NCBI GenBank assembly: GCA_021651055.1
Contig: JAJHOH010000001.1
Coordinates: 1,240,001-1,304,000, forward strand
DNA from: Candidatus Manganitrophus morganii
GTDB lineage: Bacteria; Nitrospirota; Nitrospiria; SBBL01; Manganitrophaceae
Direction: 5' to 3'
DNA: 64,000 nucleotides
Part shown: positions 17,301 through 24,991 of the stretch, one piece after another
Layout of the letters: the number at the start of each line of letters is the position of its first letter
Numbering within the stretch: position 1 is the first letter of the stretch
Translations under genes and position numbers: made by a program
The notes under the pieces: generated by a model
What the model saw: the letters and a program-made list of their open reading frames with translations, nothing else
Told to the model about the DNA's origin: nothing
The model's database searches: none

Positions 17301-17329
17301 TTGAATTGAATCTCATTGCGTGATATACC
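17301..17329 (+). promoter_or_regulatory. Candidate promoter of the haem peroxidase gene
   Basis: TTGAAT (17301-17306), a 17-base spacer and TATACC (17324-17329), about 57 bases ahead of the ATG at 17386. The -35 box equals that of the two exporter promoters, though the spacer differs. Confidence 0.4.
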
Positions 17330-17385
17330 AGGCGGCATTGAACAAGACGGAAAGAGACGTCTCGGCTTCGACCAAGGAGGGGAGG

Positions 17386-20265
17386 ATGAAAAGAGCGGTC
17401 TGTGCATTATTGTTGATCCTAATCGTGATGGGTGGATGCGCCGGGGCGAAGAAACGGCTGGAGGGGCAGCGCGATCTCGACAGCTGCGCGAAGATGGCGG
17501 CGAGCGGGTTCCGTCCCGTCGCCGGCGAGCGGACCGAGCGGTTCCTCGGAAAGGTCCAGGAAGCGACTGCCCGCTGCCGCGGCGGAGAAAAAGCCGCCGC
17601 CTTCCGGAGCGCCCCCTGGCTCGATTGGTCGAACTACTGGGCCACCGGCGATCTGAACAGCCGCGTCCCCGGCTCCGACAGGACCAATCGGCATCTCGAT
17701 CCGAACGGCCGCGGGATCGACGGCGCCCTCCTCGATCTGGAATATCAGCGGGTGGAGCTGGTCAAATTCAATCTCTTCGACAACAGCGGGACCTATCCCG
17801 ATTATATCCAGGGACGCGACGGCATTCCCGGTGCGGCATTGAAGGTCTGGGACACAATGCGTCTGCCGCAGAGCGATCCGAACTTTTCCGCCGTCGGGGG
17901 GAACGGCCCGCAGCTTTGCCGAGGAGAGTTGATCCGACATCGCACACTGACCGGGATCTGCAACGATCTCAAAAACCCGGCGATGGGATCGACACAGATG
18001 CCGTTCGCCCGAAACGTTCAATTCGAGGCGACCTTCCCCGACCTCGGTAAAGAGGAGCTGGCCCGGAACCGTCACGGCGATCGTCTCGGTCTGCTCACCC
18101 CCGATCCGCAGGTGATCAGCCGGAAGCTTTTCACCCGCCCGCAGTCACAGCCGGAGAAATGCCGAGAAGGGCAGGGGCTCCCCGGCGACTCGCCCGAAGC
18201 AAACTGCGACTACAAGAAGGCCCCCTTCTTCAACGTCCTGGCGGCGTTCTGGATTCAGTTCATGACGCACGACTGGTTCTCTCATCTGGAAGAAGGACAG
18301 AACGGGCCGGAGATGATGGCCGTCGGCTGTGCGACGCAGAAGGTGGCCAATGTGGAGCAGCCGATCACACCGGAAGAGGCTGCGAAGCTCGGCTGCCGTC
18401 CGGATGATCGAATGGAAAAATCGCTCACCGCCGACGAAAGCGATCCCGCGACCTTCATCCACAAGGGCAAGCGCGTTCTCACTCGCGCCTACAAAACGAC
18501 GAACAACAACGTCACCGCCTGGTGGGACGCCTCTCAGATCTACGGCTATGACGAGAGGTCGCGCCGCCGGGTGAAGCGCGATCCGGCCGACCGGGCCAAG
18601 CTCTTGTTGGTTTCGATCCCGCAGCGGGAGGCGGCCGGCGAGAAGAACGGCTACCTCCCCCCGTTTTCGCCCGGCGATCCGATCCATCCCGCCTGGTCGG
18701 GCCAGGAAGCGACCGCGTTTCCGGACAACTGGTCGATCGGCATGAGCTTCTATCACAACCTCTTCGCACGCGAGCACAACCTCTTCGTCGACGCCTTCCG
18801 GACGCAGGCGGCGGAGATGCCGGAGGCCGACTCCGGCCTTCGCAACCCCGCGCGGCCCGATGGGGTGATCCGCAACAAGGAAGTCACCGACGACGAGCTC
18901 TTCGAGGCGGCGCGGCTGGTCGTCTCGGCGGAGATCGCCAAAATCCACACGATCGAATGGACCCCGCAGCTCCTCTACGATGAGCCGCTCTTCCTCGGAA
19001 TGAACTCCAACTGGAGCGGGCTGATCCACGGCGACAACCTCGTCTCCCGGGCGTTGGAGAAGATCGTGATCGACAACTTCGGCGCCTCGGAAAACGCCCG
19101 GAAAGCGGGACAGTGGTATTCGGTCTTCGCATCCGGCCCGGGGATCTTCGGTCTCGGAAGCCGGGTCTATTCGGATGACGCAATCCTCGCCAAGTTCGAT
19201 CCGAAGAAGACCGACATCTGGAATGTCGCGAACCCCGATCATGTCAACGGCGGGATCAACCACTTCGGCTCCCCCTTCAACTTCCCGGAAGAGTTCGTCA
19301 CCGTCTACCGGCTGCATGCCTTGGTCCCCGACCTGATCGAATTCCGCGAGGCCGGAGATCCGAATGTCATCCGAAACAAGATTCCGGTGATCGAAACTTT
19401 CCGCGGAAAAGCGACGGCGGCGATGGAGAGCCGCGGCCTCGCCAACTGGGCCCTTTCGATGGGGCGGCAACGCTTGGGTCTCCTCACCCTCCAGAACCAG
19501 CCGCAGTTTCTCCAGAACCTCCCGATGCCGCGCCTTCAGACGGCGACGAACAGGCTCGATGTGCCGGCGCTCGATCTGATCCGCGACCGCGAGCGGGGGG
19601 TCCCCCGCTTCAACGAGTTCCGCCGGCAATACGGATTGAAGCAGTTGACCCGCTTCGACGACTTCATCGATCCGCGCCTTCCGAAAGATTCACCGGAAGG
19701 GGTTGAACAAAGACAACTGGTGGGACTCCTTCGCGAGGTCTACGGCCAGCACATTTGCGATGCGTCGAAGGTCATCACCTCCGCTCAGGTCAACGACGAC
19801 GGCACGCCGATCACCGACTGCCTCGGACATCCCGACGGAAGCCTGGTCGACAATATCGAAGATGTCGATACTGTCGTCGGCTGGCTCTCGGAATTCACCC
19901 GCCCGCACGGCTTCGCGATCTCGGAGACCCAATTCCAGGTCTTCATCCTCAACGCCTCCCGGCGTCTCTTCAGCGACCGCTTCTTCACCTCCAGCTTCCG
20001 CCCCGAGTTCTACACCCATCTCGGCGTCGAGTGGGTGACGAACAACGGCCCCGACGGAAAAGTAATCGAGAAGGGAACGCCGAACGGCCACCTGGTGGAG
20101 GTCTCCCCGCTCAAGCGGGTGCTGCTGCGGACCGCGCCGGAGCTGGCGCCGGAGTTGTCGAATGTGGTCAACGCGTTCGATCCCTGGGGGCGCGACCGCG
20201 GCGAGTATTATTCGCTGGAGTGGAAACCGCGCGCGGGGGCGGAGGAAGACGAGGGATTTAAATGA
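17386..20265 (+). CDS. Animal-type haem peroxidase, predicted lipoprotein (PIOX/dioxygenase-like)
   Basis: A 959-residue protein from an ATG with a strong GGAGGGGAGG site. The signal peptide ends VMGGC, a lipobox, so it should be anchored to the outer or inner membrane facing the periplasm. The peroxidase-cyclooxygenase fold is shown by the distal-His region FMTHDWFSHLEE (His295), FYHNLFAREHNLFVDAF (about 450-470; compare LxxLFxREHN), VVSAEIAKIHTIEWTPQLL, and the proximal-His region EFVTVYRLHALVPDLIEF (His644). The EF-x-VYR-x-H-x-L-x-PD form is closest to fatty-acid alpha-dioxygenase/PIOX and bacterial homologues, some of which are linked to Mn(II) oxidation. The substrate cannot be decided. 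Long for the family (usually 550-700), with a unique N-terminal ~280 residues. Confidence 0.88.
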   Translation: MKRAVCALLLILIVMGGCAGAKKRLEGQRDLDSCAKMAASGFRPVAGERTERFLGKVQEATARCRGGEKAAAFRSAPWLDWSNYWATGDLNSRVPGSDRTNRHLDPNGRGIDGALLDLEYQRVELVKFNLFDNSGTYPDYIQGRDGIPGAALKVWDTMRLPQSDPNFSAVGGNGPQLCRGELIRHRTLTGICNDLKNPAMGSTQMPFARNVQFEATFPDLGKEELARNRHGDRLGLLTPDPQVISRKLFTRPQSQPEKCREGQGLPGDSPEANCDYKKAPFFNVLAAFWIQFMTHDWFSHLEEGQNGPEMMAVGCATQKVANVEQPITPEEAAKLGCRPDDRMEKSLTADESDPATFIHKGKRVLTRAYKTTNNNVTAWWDASQIYGYDERSRRRVKRDPADRAKLLLVSIPQREAAGEKNGYLPPFSPGDPIHPAWSGQEATAFPDNWSIGMSFYHNLFAREHNLFVDAFRTQAAEMPEADSGLRNPARPDGVIRNKEVTDDELFEAARLVVSAEIAKIHTIEWTPQLLYDEPLFLGMNSNWSGLIHGDNLVSRALEKIVIDNFGASENARKAGQWYSVFASGPGIFGLGSRVYSDDAILAKFDPKKTDIWNVANPDHVNGGINHFGSPFNFPEEFVTVYRLHALVPDLIEFREAGDPNVIRNKIPVIETFRGKATAAMESRGLANWALSMGRQRLGLLTLQNQPQFLQNLPMPRLQTATNRLDVPALDLIRDRERGVPRFNEFRRQYGLKQLTRFDDFIDPRLPKDSPEGVEQRQLVGLLREVYGQHICDASKVITSAQVNDDGTPITDCLGHPDGSLVDNIEDVDTVVGWLSEFTRPHGFAISETQFQVFILNASRRLFSDRFFTSSFRPEFYTHLGVEWVTNNGPDGKVIEKGTPNGHLVEVSPLKRVLLRTAPELAPELSNVVNAFDPWGRDRGEYYSLEWKPRAGAEEDEGFK

Positions 20266-20329
20266 ATAAATGAAAGACGAGCGGTAAGTTCTCCGTTCCA
20301 TGTTAATTGAACCGCTGAAACCATCATGA

Positions 20330-20364
20330 GGAGAGAAGGCTGAACCAACCTCAGCCTTCTCTCC
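20330..20364. terminator. Hairpin terminator between convergent genes
   Basis: A perfect 14-bp stem (GGAGAGAAGGCTGA / TCAGCCTTCTCTCC) with a 7-base loop. It lies between the plus-strand peroxidase and minus-strand peptidoglycan-binding gene. The following T-run is weak (TTCGCT), so function may be bidirectional or partial. A stem with the same core (AGAGAAGGC) lies at 34022-34064. Confidence 0.6.
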
Positions 20365-20427
20365 TTCGCTGTTCGTGAGCGCGTTCGCTATTTGGCCTGG
20401 TGGAGTGGGTGCTTGCGGTTGTTTCGA

Positions 20428-20802
20428 TTACTGGCTGCCCCCTTGCTGGCCCCCCATCCCGGTATCGTCTTCTTGAATGCCGAGTGCGGTCCTCGTTTTC
20501 TCGTCGGGCTGTCCGGTCTGCGGGAGCCCCTTTTCTTTCTGGAAGTCACGGAGCGCCTGTTGCGTGCCGGGATCCAATTTTCCGCTGGGAGCGCCGACGT
20601 CGTATCCCTGGTCATTTAGTTTTTCTTGGACTTCGATGATCACCACCTCGGCCACGACCGGGGCCTCCTCCTGGCCCGCGCCGCCGTTTTGCATCGCATC
20701 TCCCTGTTCTTTTTTGTCTTGCTCGACGGCCCCTTGCGCATAAACCGGGGAGACCAAGAAGAGAACTGCCATCACGCTGACTGCGATCATTTTAAATTTC
20801 AT
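20428..20802 (-). CDS. Exported peptidoglycan-binding (PG_binding_1) protein
   Basis: A 124-residue protein from the ATG at 20802, which has GAAGGAGG seven bases upstream; the frame is open further. A signal peptide (MIAVSVMAVLFLVSPVYA) precedes a Gln/Glu/Gly-rich linker. One PG_binding_1 domain follows: VIIEVQEKLNDQGYDVGAPSGKLDPGTQQALRDFQKEKGLPQTGQPDEKTRTALG. It should bind peptidoglycan in the periplasm but has no catalytic domain. The protein at 34115-34801 has the same plan with longer low-complexity arms, so the two are paralogues. Confidence 0.85.
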   Translation of the reverse strand: MKFKMIAVSVMAVLFLVSPVYAQGAVEQDKKEQGDAMQNGGAGQEEAPVVAEVVIIEVQEKLNDQGYDVGAPSGKLDPGTQQALRDFQKEKGLPQTGQPDEKTRTALGIQEDDTGMGGQQGGSQ

Positions 20803-21049
20803 CACATACCTCCTTCGCTTGCGTTCCACAGGATCATCGCGGCTCCCCTCCGAGGACCCCTTCGATGATAAACCCAGCGTAGCAGCGCCTCTCACGGGCG
20901 ATCAATCCACTCGAAGGAGGAGGCGTCCGCCCTCCATTGTATTAATCACTTCGCAGGTACGACCGCTTACCTGTTGTTCAGCCGGCAGGGCTTCCCTTTT
21001 TATGCCGGCTTAGGCTATGATATTGCGTTACCCTCCTGAGGGATTTCTC

Positions 21050-22045
21050 ATGCCGGAGAAAAAACCGAAGAAGCCGCGCGCGCCGGGCGCCGTTCGAAAA
21101 CGGCGGAAGCCGGCGGGGGTGTCGGTGGGGCTGGCGGCGACCGAGCTGCTGGCCGCGCGACCGCCGGGAAATGTGATCGATCTCCATCAGCAGATCGAAG
21201 CCGACGGCGGGAAGGTCTTGTCGATCTACCGGGAGCCCTACGGCGGTCATTGGCTGGTGATGGCGGCGCTTCCGATCGACAAAGTGTCGCCGACCCCCTA
21301 TCAACGCAATCTCTCCGAAACGCATGTCCTCAAGCTGGAGCGGGTGATCGGTAAGATCGGTCGCTTCCTCGACCCGATCATCACCGTTCGGATCGACAAG
21401 GAGGGCATCGCGAAATACTGGACCCCCAACGGCCATCACCGGCTCTCGGCGATGCGGACCCTCGGCGCCAAAAGCATCATCGCGATCGTCGCGCCCGAAG
21501 CATCGGTCGCCTATCAAATCCTGGCCCTGAATACCGAGAAGGCGCACAACCTTCGCGAGCGGGCGCTGGAAGTGGTCCGGATGTATCGGGAACTGGCCGG
21601 CCTGGGCGACGCCACGGAAGAGACCTATCAGCTCGAATTCGAAGAAGCGGCCCTGATCACCCTCGGCTTCTGCTACGAAGCGCGCCCCCGTTTCTCCGGC
21701 GGGGCGTATCATCCGATCCTGCGGCGCGTCGACACCTTCATCAAGAAGCCGATCGGCGACGCAACGGCGCTCCGTCAAGAACGGGCCGACACCTTGCTCC
21801 GATTGGATGAGACGGTCAGCAGCCGGGTCGAGCTTCTAAAAGCCCGCGGACTGACCAGCCCTTACCTTCGCAGCTTCGTCGTCGCAAGAATCAATCCGAT
21901 CCGCTTTCGGCCCAAAGATGCCGAGCAGCTTTCGTTCAATGAAACGCTGGAGCGGATGAACAAGGCGCTGGCGAAGTTTAATCCGGAGAAGATCAAGATG
22001 GAAGATCTGGCGAAGACAGGCGGGGTGGCGGAGGAAACCGAATAA
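21050..22045 (+). CDS. ParB/Srx-like N-terminal domain protein
   Basis: A 331-residue protein with a basic, Lys/Pro/Arg-rich start (KKPKKPRAPGAVRKRRKP). A ParB-type nuclease domain follows (about 75-180): VSPTPYQRNLSETHVLKLERVI, DPIITVRIDKEGIAKYWTPNGHHRLSAMRTLGAKSI. The NGHHR motif is the ParB GEHRxxA equivalent with altered residues. There is no recognisable helix-turn-helix ParB DNA-binding domain and no ParA nearby, so chromosome partitioning is unlikely. DNA binding or a CTP-switch role is inferred only. The Met at 21050 has GAGGG upstream and a TATGAT -10 lies about 35 bases ahead; the frame also allows 21017. Confidence 0.78.
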   Translation: MPEKKPKKPRAPGAVRKRRKPAGVSVGLAATELLAARPPGNVIDLHQQIEADGGKVLSIYREPYGGHWLVMAALPIDKVSPTPYQRNLSETHVLKLERVIGKIGRFLDPIITVRIDKEGIAKYWTPNGHHRLSAMRTLGAKSIIAIVAPEASVAYQILALNTEKAHNLRERALEVVRMYRELAGLGDATEETYQLEFEEAALITLGFCYEARPRFSGGAYHPILRRVDTFIKKPIGDATALRQERADTLLRLDETVSSRVELLKARGLTSPYLRSFVVARINPIRFRPKDAEQLSFNETLERMNKALAKFNPEKIKMEDLAKTGGVAEETE

Positions 22046-22060
22046 GCTGGAAAGGTGATA

Positions 22061-22090
22061 GGCGGCCCCGCGAAGGAAATCGGGGCCGCC
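22061..22090. terminator. Hairpin between convergent genes
   Basis: GGCGGCCCCG and its exact complement CGGGGCCGCC flank a 10-base loop. It lies between the ParB-like gene (+) and the copper oxidase gene (-). No clear T-run on either side, so termination is plausible but not certain. Confidence 0.5.
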
Positions 22091-22115
22091 CGGGCCGACT
22101 GCAAGGAGGGGAAGG

Positions 22116-22994
22116 TTACGGCACCAGCTCCGTCTTGCCGTCGGCATCCTTGGAAACTTTGATCACGCCGATGGCCCCGCTCAGCGCGTCGGAAAGGGAG
22201 TGGGTCACGATCGGGTAGCTCCCCTCTTCCGGGAAGGTCAATTCGAAGATGGCGCCGCCGGCCGGAGGGATGGTCCAGGTCTGGACCCCGCGGACCGCGT
22301 TCGCCGGATTTCCGCTTTCATAAACCGCGTCGAAAATCCCCCCGATCACATGGATCGCCGAGAAGTTGTTCGGTCCGATATTCACGATGTAGAGCCGGAC
22401 CAGCTCCCCTGGTTTGGCGATCAACGGCTTTTCGATATATTGATTGACCCGGCCGTTGAAGACGACATGCTTGCGCCGTTTTTCCATCATGGCGGGGACG
22501 TCGGGGTAGAACTCACTCTGAACGAGGACATACTCTCTCGCCGGCCGCATCGGCTTTTGCGGATCGACGATGACCACCCCGAACATGCCGTTCGCGACAT
22601 GCTGGATCATCGGCGAGGTCCCGCAGTGGTAGGCGAAGAGACCGGGATATTCGGCCTTCCAGGTAAACGAATTCGTCTCTCCGACCCCGATGCTCCGGTA
22701 GGCCACTCCGGGATTGATCCGGGCCGCGTGGAAGTCGATCGAGTGGGGCCGGGCCCCTTTGTTCTCCAACGTAAACTCGACCTGGTCCCCCTGCTTCACG
22801 CGAACCACGGGGCCCGGGACTTTTCCGTTGTAGGTCCAGGCTTCATACGTTTCGTCGGCGGAAATCGGAAGGGTCTTCTCTTCGGCCGTGAGATGAACTT
22901 TCACGGTGGCGGCCGACGTCCCGCCCGGCAGGATCATCCAGCCGATCAAAACGCCCGCGGCGCCGATGGCGGCGGCTTTTTTCAAATGTGTCAT
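22116..22994 (-). CDS. Two-domain copper oxidase of the nitrite reductase (NirK)/multicopper oxidase type
   Basis: A 292-residue exported protein (signal peptide to about residue 29) with two cupredoxin domains. All copper ligands of a NirK-like enzyme can be aligned: type-1 copper His84, Cys124, His132 and Met137 (HCGTSPMIQHVANGM); type-2 copper His89, His123 and His265 (VTHSLSDA); and the catalytic pair Asp87 (HSIDFH) and His215 (SAIHVIGG). So a functional enzyme is likely. The family reduces nitrite to nitric oxide, but related two-domain oxidases oxidise phenols or metals, and the sequence does not settle which. It is shorter than classical NirK (about 340). AAAGGAG precedes the ATG. It is 56 bases downstream of a MarR gene on the same strand. 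Confidence 0.85.
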   Translation of the reverse strand: MTHLKKAAAIGAAGVLIGWMILPGGTSAATVKVHLTAEEKTLPISADETYEAWTYNGKVPGPVVRVKQGDQVEFTLENKGARPHSIDFHAARINPGVAYRSIGVGETNSFTWKAEYPGLFAYHCGTSPMIQHVANGMFGVVIVDPQKPMRPAREYVLVQSEFYPDVPAMMEKRRKHVVFNGRVNQYIEKPLIAKPGELVRLYIVNIGPNNFSAIHVIGGIFDAVYESGNPANAVRGVQTWTIPPAGGAIFELTFPEEGSYPIVTHSLSDALSGAIGVIKVSKDADGKTELVP

Positions 22995-23050
22995 GCACTG
23001 CTCCTTTATTTGTATGTTTTCATTCCGCCGTAACCTTCCCCATATTCAAT

Positions 23051-23668
23051 TTAATCTTTCAGCACATTCAGACCGGCCGGCGCCGCGTAGTCGGGGCATT
23101 CGATCCGCAGCTCGCGATCGCCGAAAGGGGCCTCCACAAATCCGCAATGGTGCGGCTTCTTCGAATTCGGATACGCGTTCGGGGAAAAGAAGCGGCAATT
23201 GGTGCACATCCGCGCGATCGGAATCATCCCCCGCTCCTGAAATCCCCGGATCAATTTGATCAAGACAAGGAGGAGCGACTCCTGCTCTCCTTTGGAGAGG
23301 GTCCGAATCAAGTCGATCAGCTCGTCGGGAACGGTCTGCGACACGGCCAGCCGCTTTCCCCGCGCGCTGAGCGCCAGATGGGCCACCCTTCCGTCTTCGG
23401 TTCCCCGTTTCTTGGCGAGCAATCCCTTTTTGACAAGCGAGGCGACCGCGTCGCTGACCGTCGCGGGGGTCACCGACAGCTCCTCCGCCGTTCCTCCGAC
23501 GGTGTGCTTCGCCCCCGTCTTCAACAGCGTCAGAAGGATCCGAAGCTGCAACGGGCTGATCGCCGAATCCCGGCTGCGGCGCTCCAATAAAAACCCGACC
23601 GCCTGGACCACCTGCTCCAGGCCAAAGAGAAGCCGCTCTTCAATAGGAAACGATTCGTCGTGTTGCAT
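23051..23668 (-). CDS. MarR-family regulator with a C-terminal four-cysteine motif
   Basis: A 205-residue protein from the ATG at 23668, preceded by GGAGCAGT; an in-frame TTG at 23704 is less likely. Residues about 15-145 are a MarR winged helix (LQLRILLTLLKTGAKHTVGGTAEELSVTPATVSDAVASLVKKGLL...GRVAHLALSARGKRL). The unusual tail has CTNC, then Cys after 16 residues (PHHC) and a last Cys after 15 more (IECPDY). This pattern could bind an iron-sulfur cluster or zinc and sense redox state or nitric oxide, but that is inference. It is followed by the copper oxidase gene and has a palindromic operator in its own promoter. Confidence 0.85.
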   Translation of the reverse strand: MQHDESFPIEERLLFGLEQVVQAVGFLLERRSRDSAISPLQLRILLTLLKTGAKHTVGGTAEELSVTPATVSDAVASLVKKGLLAKKRGTEDGRVAHLALSARGKRLAVSQTVPDELIDLIRTLSKGEQESLLLVLIKLIRGFQERGMIPIARMCTNCRFFSPNAYPNSKKPHHCGFVEAPFGDRELRIECPDYAAPAGLNVLKD

Positions 23669-23709
23669 ACTGCTCCGAGTCTTTGTCTGAGATGGTTCTA
23701 CCAAATTAG

Positions 23710-23722
23710 TTAGGACTCCTAA
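23710..23722. promoter_or_regulatory. Palindromic operator TTAGGA-N-TCCTAA
   Basis: A 13-base palindrome (TTAGGA, one base, TCCTAA) that overlaps the -10 region of the promoter driving the MarR and copper oxidase genes. MarR dimers bind such inverted repeats, so autorepression is the simplest reading. Sequence seen; binding inferred. Confidence 0.6.
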
Positions 23723-23749
23723 ATATCATGCCGCCTTCCGATCTGTCAA
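23720..23749 (-). promoter_or_regulatory. Promoter of the MarR-copper oxidase operon
   Basis: Minus strand: perfect TTGACA (23744-23749), an 18-base spacer and TATTTA (23720-23725), about 50 bases ahead of the chosen start at 23668. The palindromic operator overlaps its downstream end. Confidence 0.6.
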
Positions 23750-23983
23750 CAAAAAAGAATGCGCGCCTTTAAACAAGAAGTAACAGACGGGCAAAAATAT
23801 CGCCCCAGGTTGAAACGGATAACACTTTCCTTTTGATTTCGGCTTGGTTATGATGGAGCCGTTATCTTCCGCAGGGATTTATGATGCAAGAGATAAATCA
23901 GGAAGGTACTCGGATGTGGAGAGGGATTGAGTTAAGACGGAAGATTTGGCGCGATCGGGTGGGATGGTAGAGGGCTAGGAATA
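23750..23983. other. Gene-free region upstream of the SIR2 gene
   Basis: No convincing gene. A 29-codon frame (23881-23970, MMQEINQEGTRMWRGIE...) could be a leader or relic but has no support. A stretch around 23826-23854 (CTTTCC...CGGCTTGGTTATGAT) resembles the one before the ParB-like gene (20991-21020), perhaps a shared promoter form with a TATGAT -10. Base composition becomes AT-richer toward 23984. Confidence 0.35.
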
Positions 23984-24991
23984 ATGGATATATCTCAAAA
24001 TATCCTGCTAACAGGTGCGGGGTTTAGTCACAACTTCGGTGGATTTCTTGCAGATGGGATGTGGTCACAAATTTTTAATCATCCAGAGATTCAGGACCGA
24101 CAATTAATTAAAGATGTTCTGCTGAAGGACTTTGATTATGAGTCTATATATAACGAGGTTCTTCTCGGTGAGACAGGTAAGTGGTTTGATTCAGATAGAA
24201 CAGCTATAAAGACCGCAGTTCTTGAAGCATATAGACAACTAGATCAGCTTATTTTAAATTACAATAAACACCCTAATATAGATTACATGTATGCGGTCAA
24301 TAAATTTATTGAGCGTTTTTCCGGTGACATGAGAACGATTGGATTTTTCTTTACTCTAAATCAGGATATCTTTGTCGAAAGATTTTATAACTCATCGAAC
24401 AAACCGCTTGTGCTTCCGAAGATGAAACGAATACCCGATTACTCAAGTAACGATAGAAGAAAATCTATGCTGCAAGAAGGTGACTTTATCACGGTAATAA
24501 GAGGAAATGACTCAACTTGGATACCAGCCGATCAATTATCCAATCTGGAATTACATTATGTAAAGTTACACGGTTCATTCAACTGGAAAAGCTCAGATGG
24601 TTCAAATATCATGGTGATTGGGAAAGATAAAGAACATCAAATAAGCAGAGAGCCTCTTCTTAGATGGTACGCTGATATCTTCAAGCAAGTTCTTTCTCAG
24701 AAAGATAGGAGGATATTAATTATCGGATACCGCTTCCGTGACAAGCATATTAACCAGATTATCGCAGCGGCTGTAAAAGAACATGGGTTGAAGATATATG
24801 TAGTTTCGCCAGAAGGGCCAAGAGATTTTATCAAAAAATTAGAACATAGCGAAACAGATCACTGTCCTTTTGGATCAGATATTCTCGAAGGGCTATCAGG
24901 CTATTTCCCGTATAAACTTCTAGAAGCATTAGAAGGGGATCAATTTAAATTATTGAATAAACATTACTTCCTTGAGAATCAACGACCATAA
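23984..24991 (+). CDS. SIR2-family (NAD-binding) protein
   Basis: A 335-residue protein with the SIR2-like fold: GAGFSHNFGG (residues 10-19, NAD loop), TLNQDIFVERF (the TxNxD motif), and KLHGSFNW carrying the likely catalytic His. Later comes IIGYRFRDKHINQII, typical of SIR2_2-type proteins. No zinc-binding Cys cluster, so it resembles the NADase/defence type rather than a classical deacetylase. No separate effector domain is seen. Composition is far AT-richer than most neighbours, suggesting recent transfer. The stop overlaps the next gene by one base. An antiphage NAD-depleting role is a reasonable but unproven inference. Confidence 0.85.
   Translation: MDISQNILLTGAGFSHNFGGFLADGMWSQIFNHPEIQDRQLIKDVLLKDFDYESIYNEVLLGETGKWFDSDRTAIKTAVLEAYRQLDQLILNYNKHPNIDYMYAVNKFIERFSGDMRTIGFFFTLNQDIFVERFYNSSNKPLVLPKMKRIPDYSSNDRRKSMLQEGDFITVIRGNDSTWIPADQLSNLELHYVKLHGSFNWKSSDGSNIMVIGKDKEHQISREPLLRWYADIFKQVLSQKDRRILIIGYRFRDKHINQIIAAAVKEHGLKIYVVSPEGPRDFIKKLEHSETDHCPFGSDILEGLSGYFPYKLLEALEGDQFKLLNKHYFLENQRP

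Noticed and set aside
16976-17407. Several overlapping frames on both strands before the peroxidase gene
   Set aside because: They overlap each other, have no ribosome sites and span inverted repeats; treated as structured non-coding DNA.
18145-19629. 494-codon frame on the minus strand inside the haem peroxidase
   Set aside because: Antisense to conserved peroxidase motifs; no start signals and low-complexity charged composition.
21050-22045. Chromosome partitioning locus or replication origin next to the ParB-like gene
   Set aside because: No ParA, no parS-like sites and no DnaA-box cluster seen; the protein lacks the usual DNA-binding domain.
22200-23033. 277-codon frame opposite the copper oxidase
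   Set aside because: Antisense to a gene with all copper ligands; composition typical of shadows.
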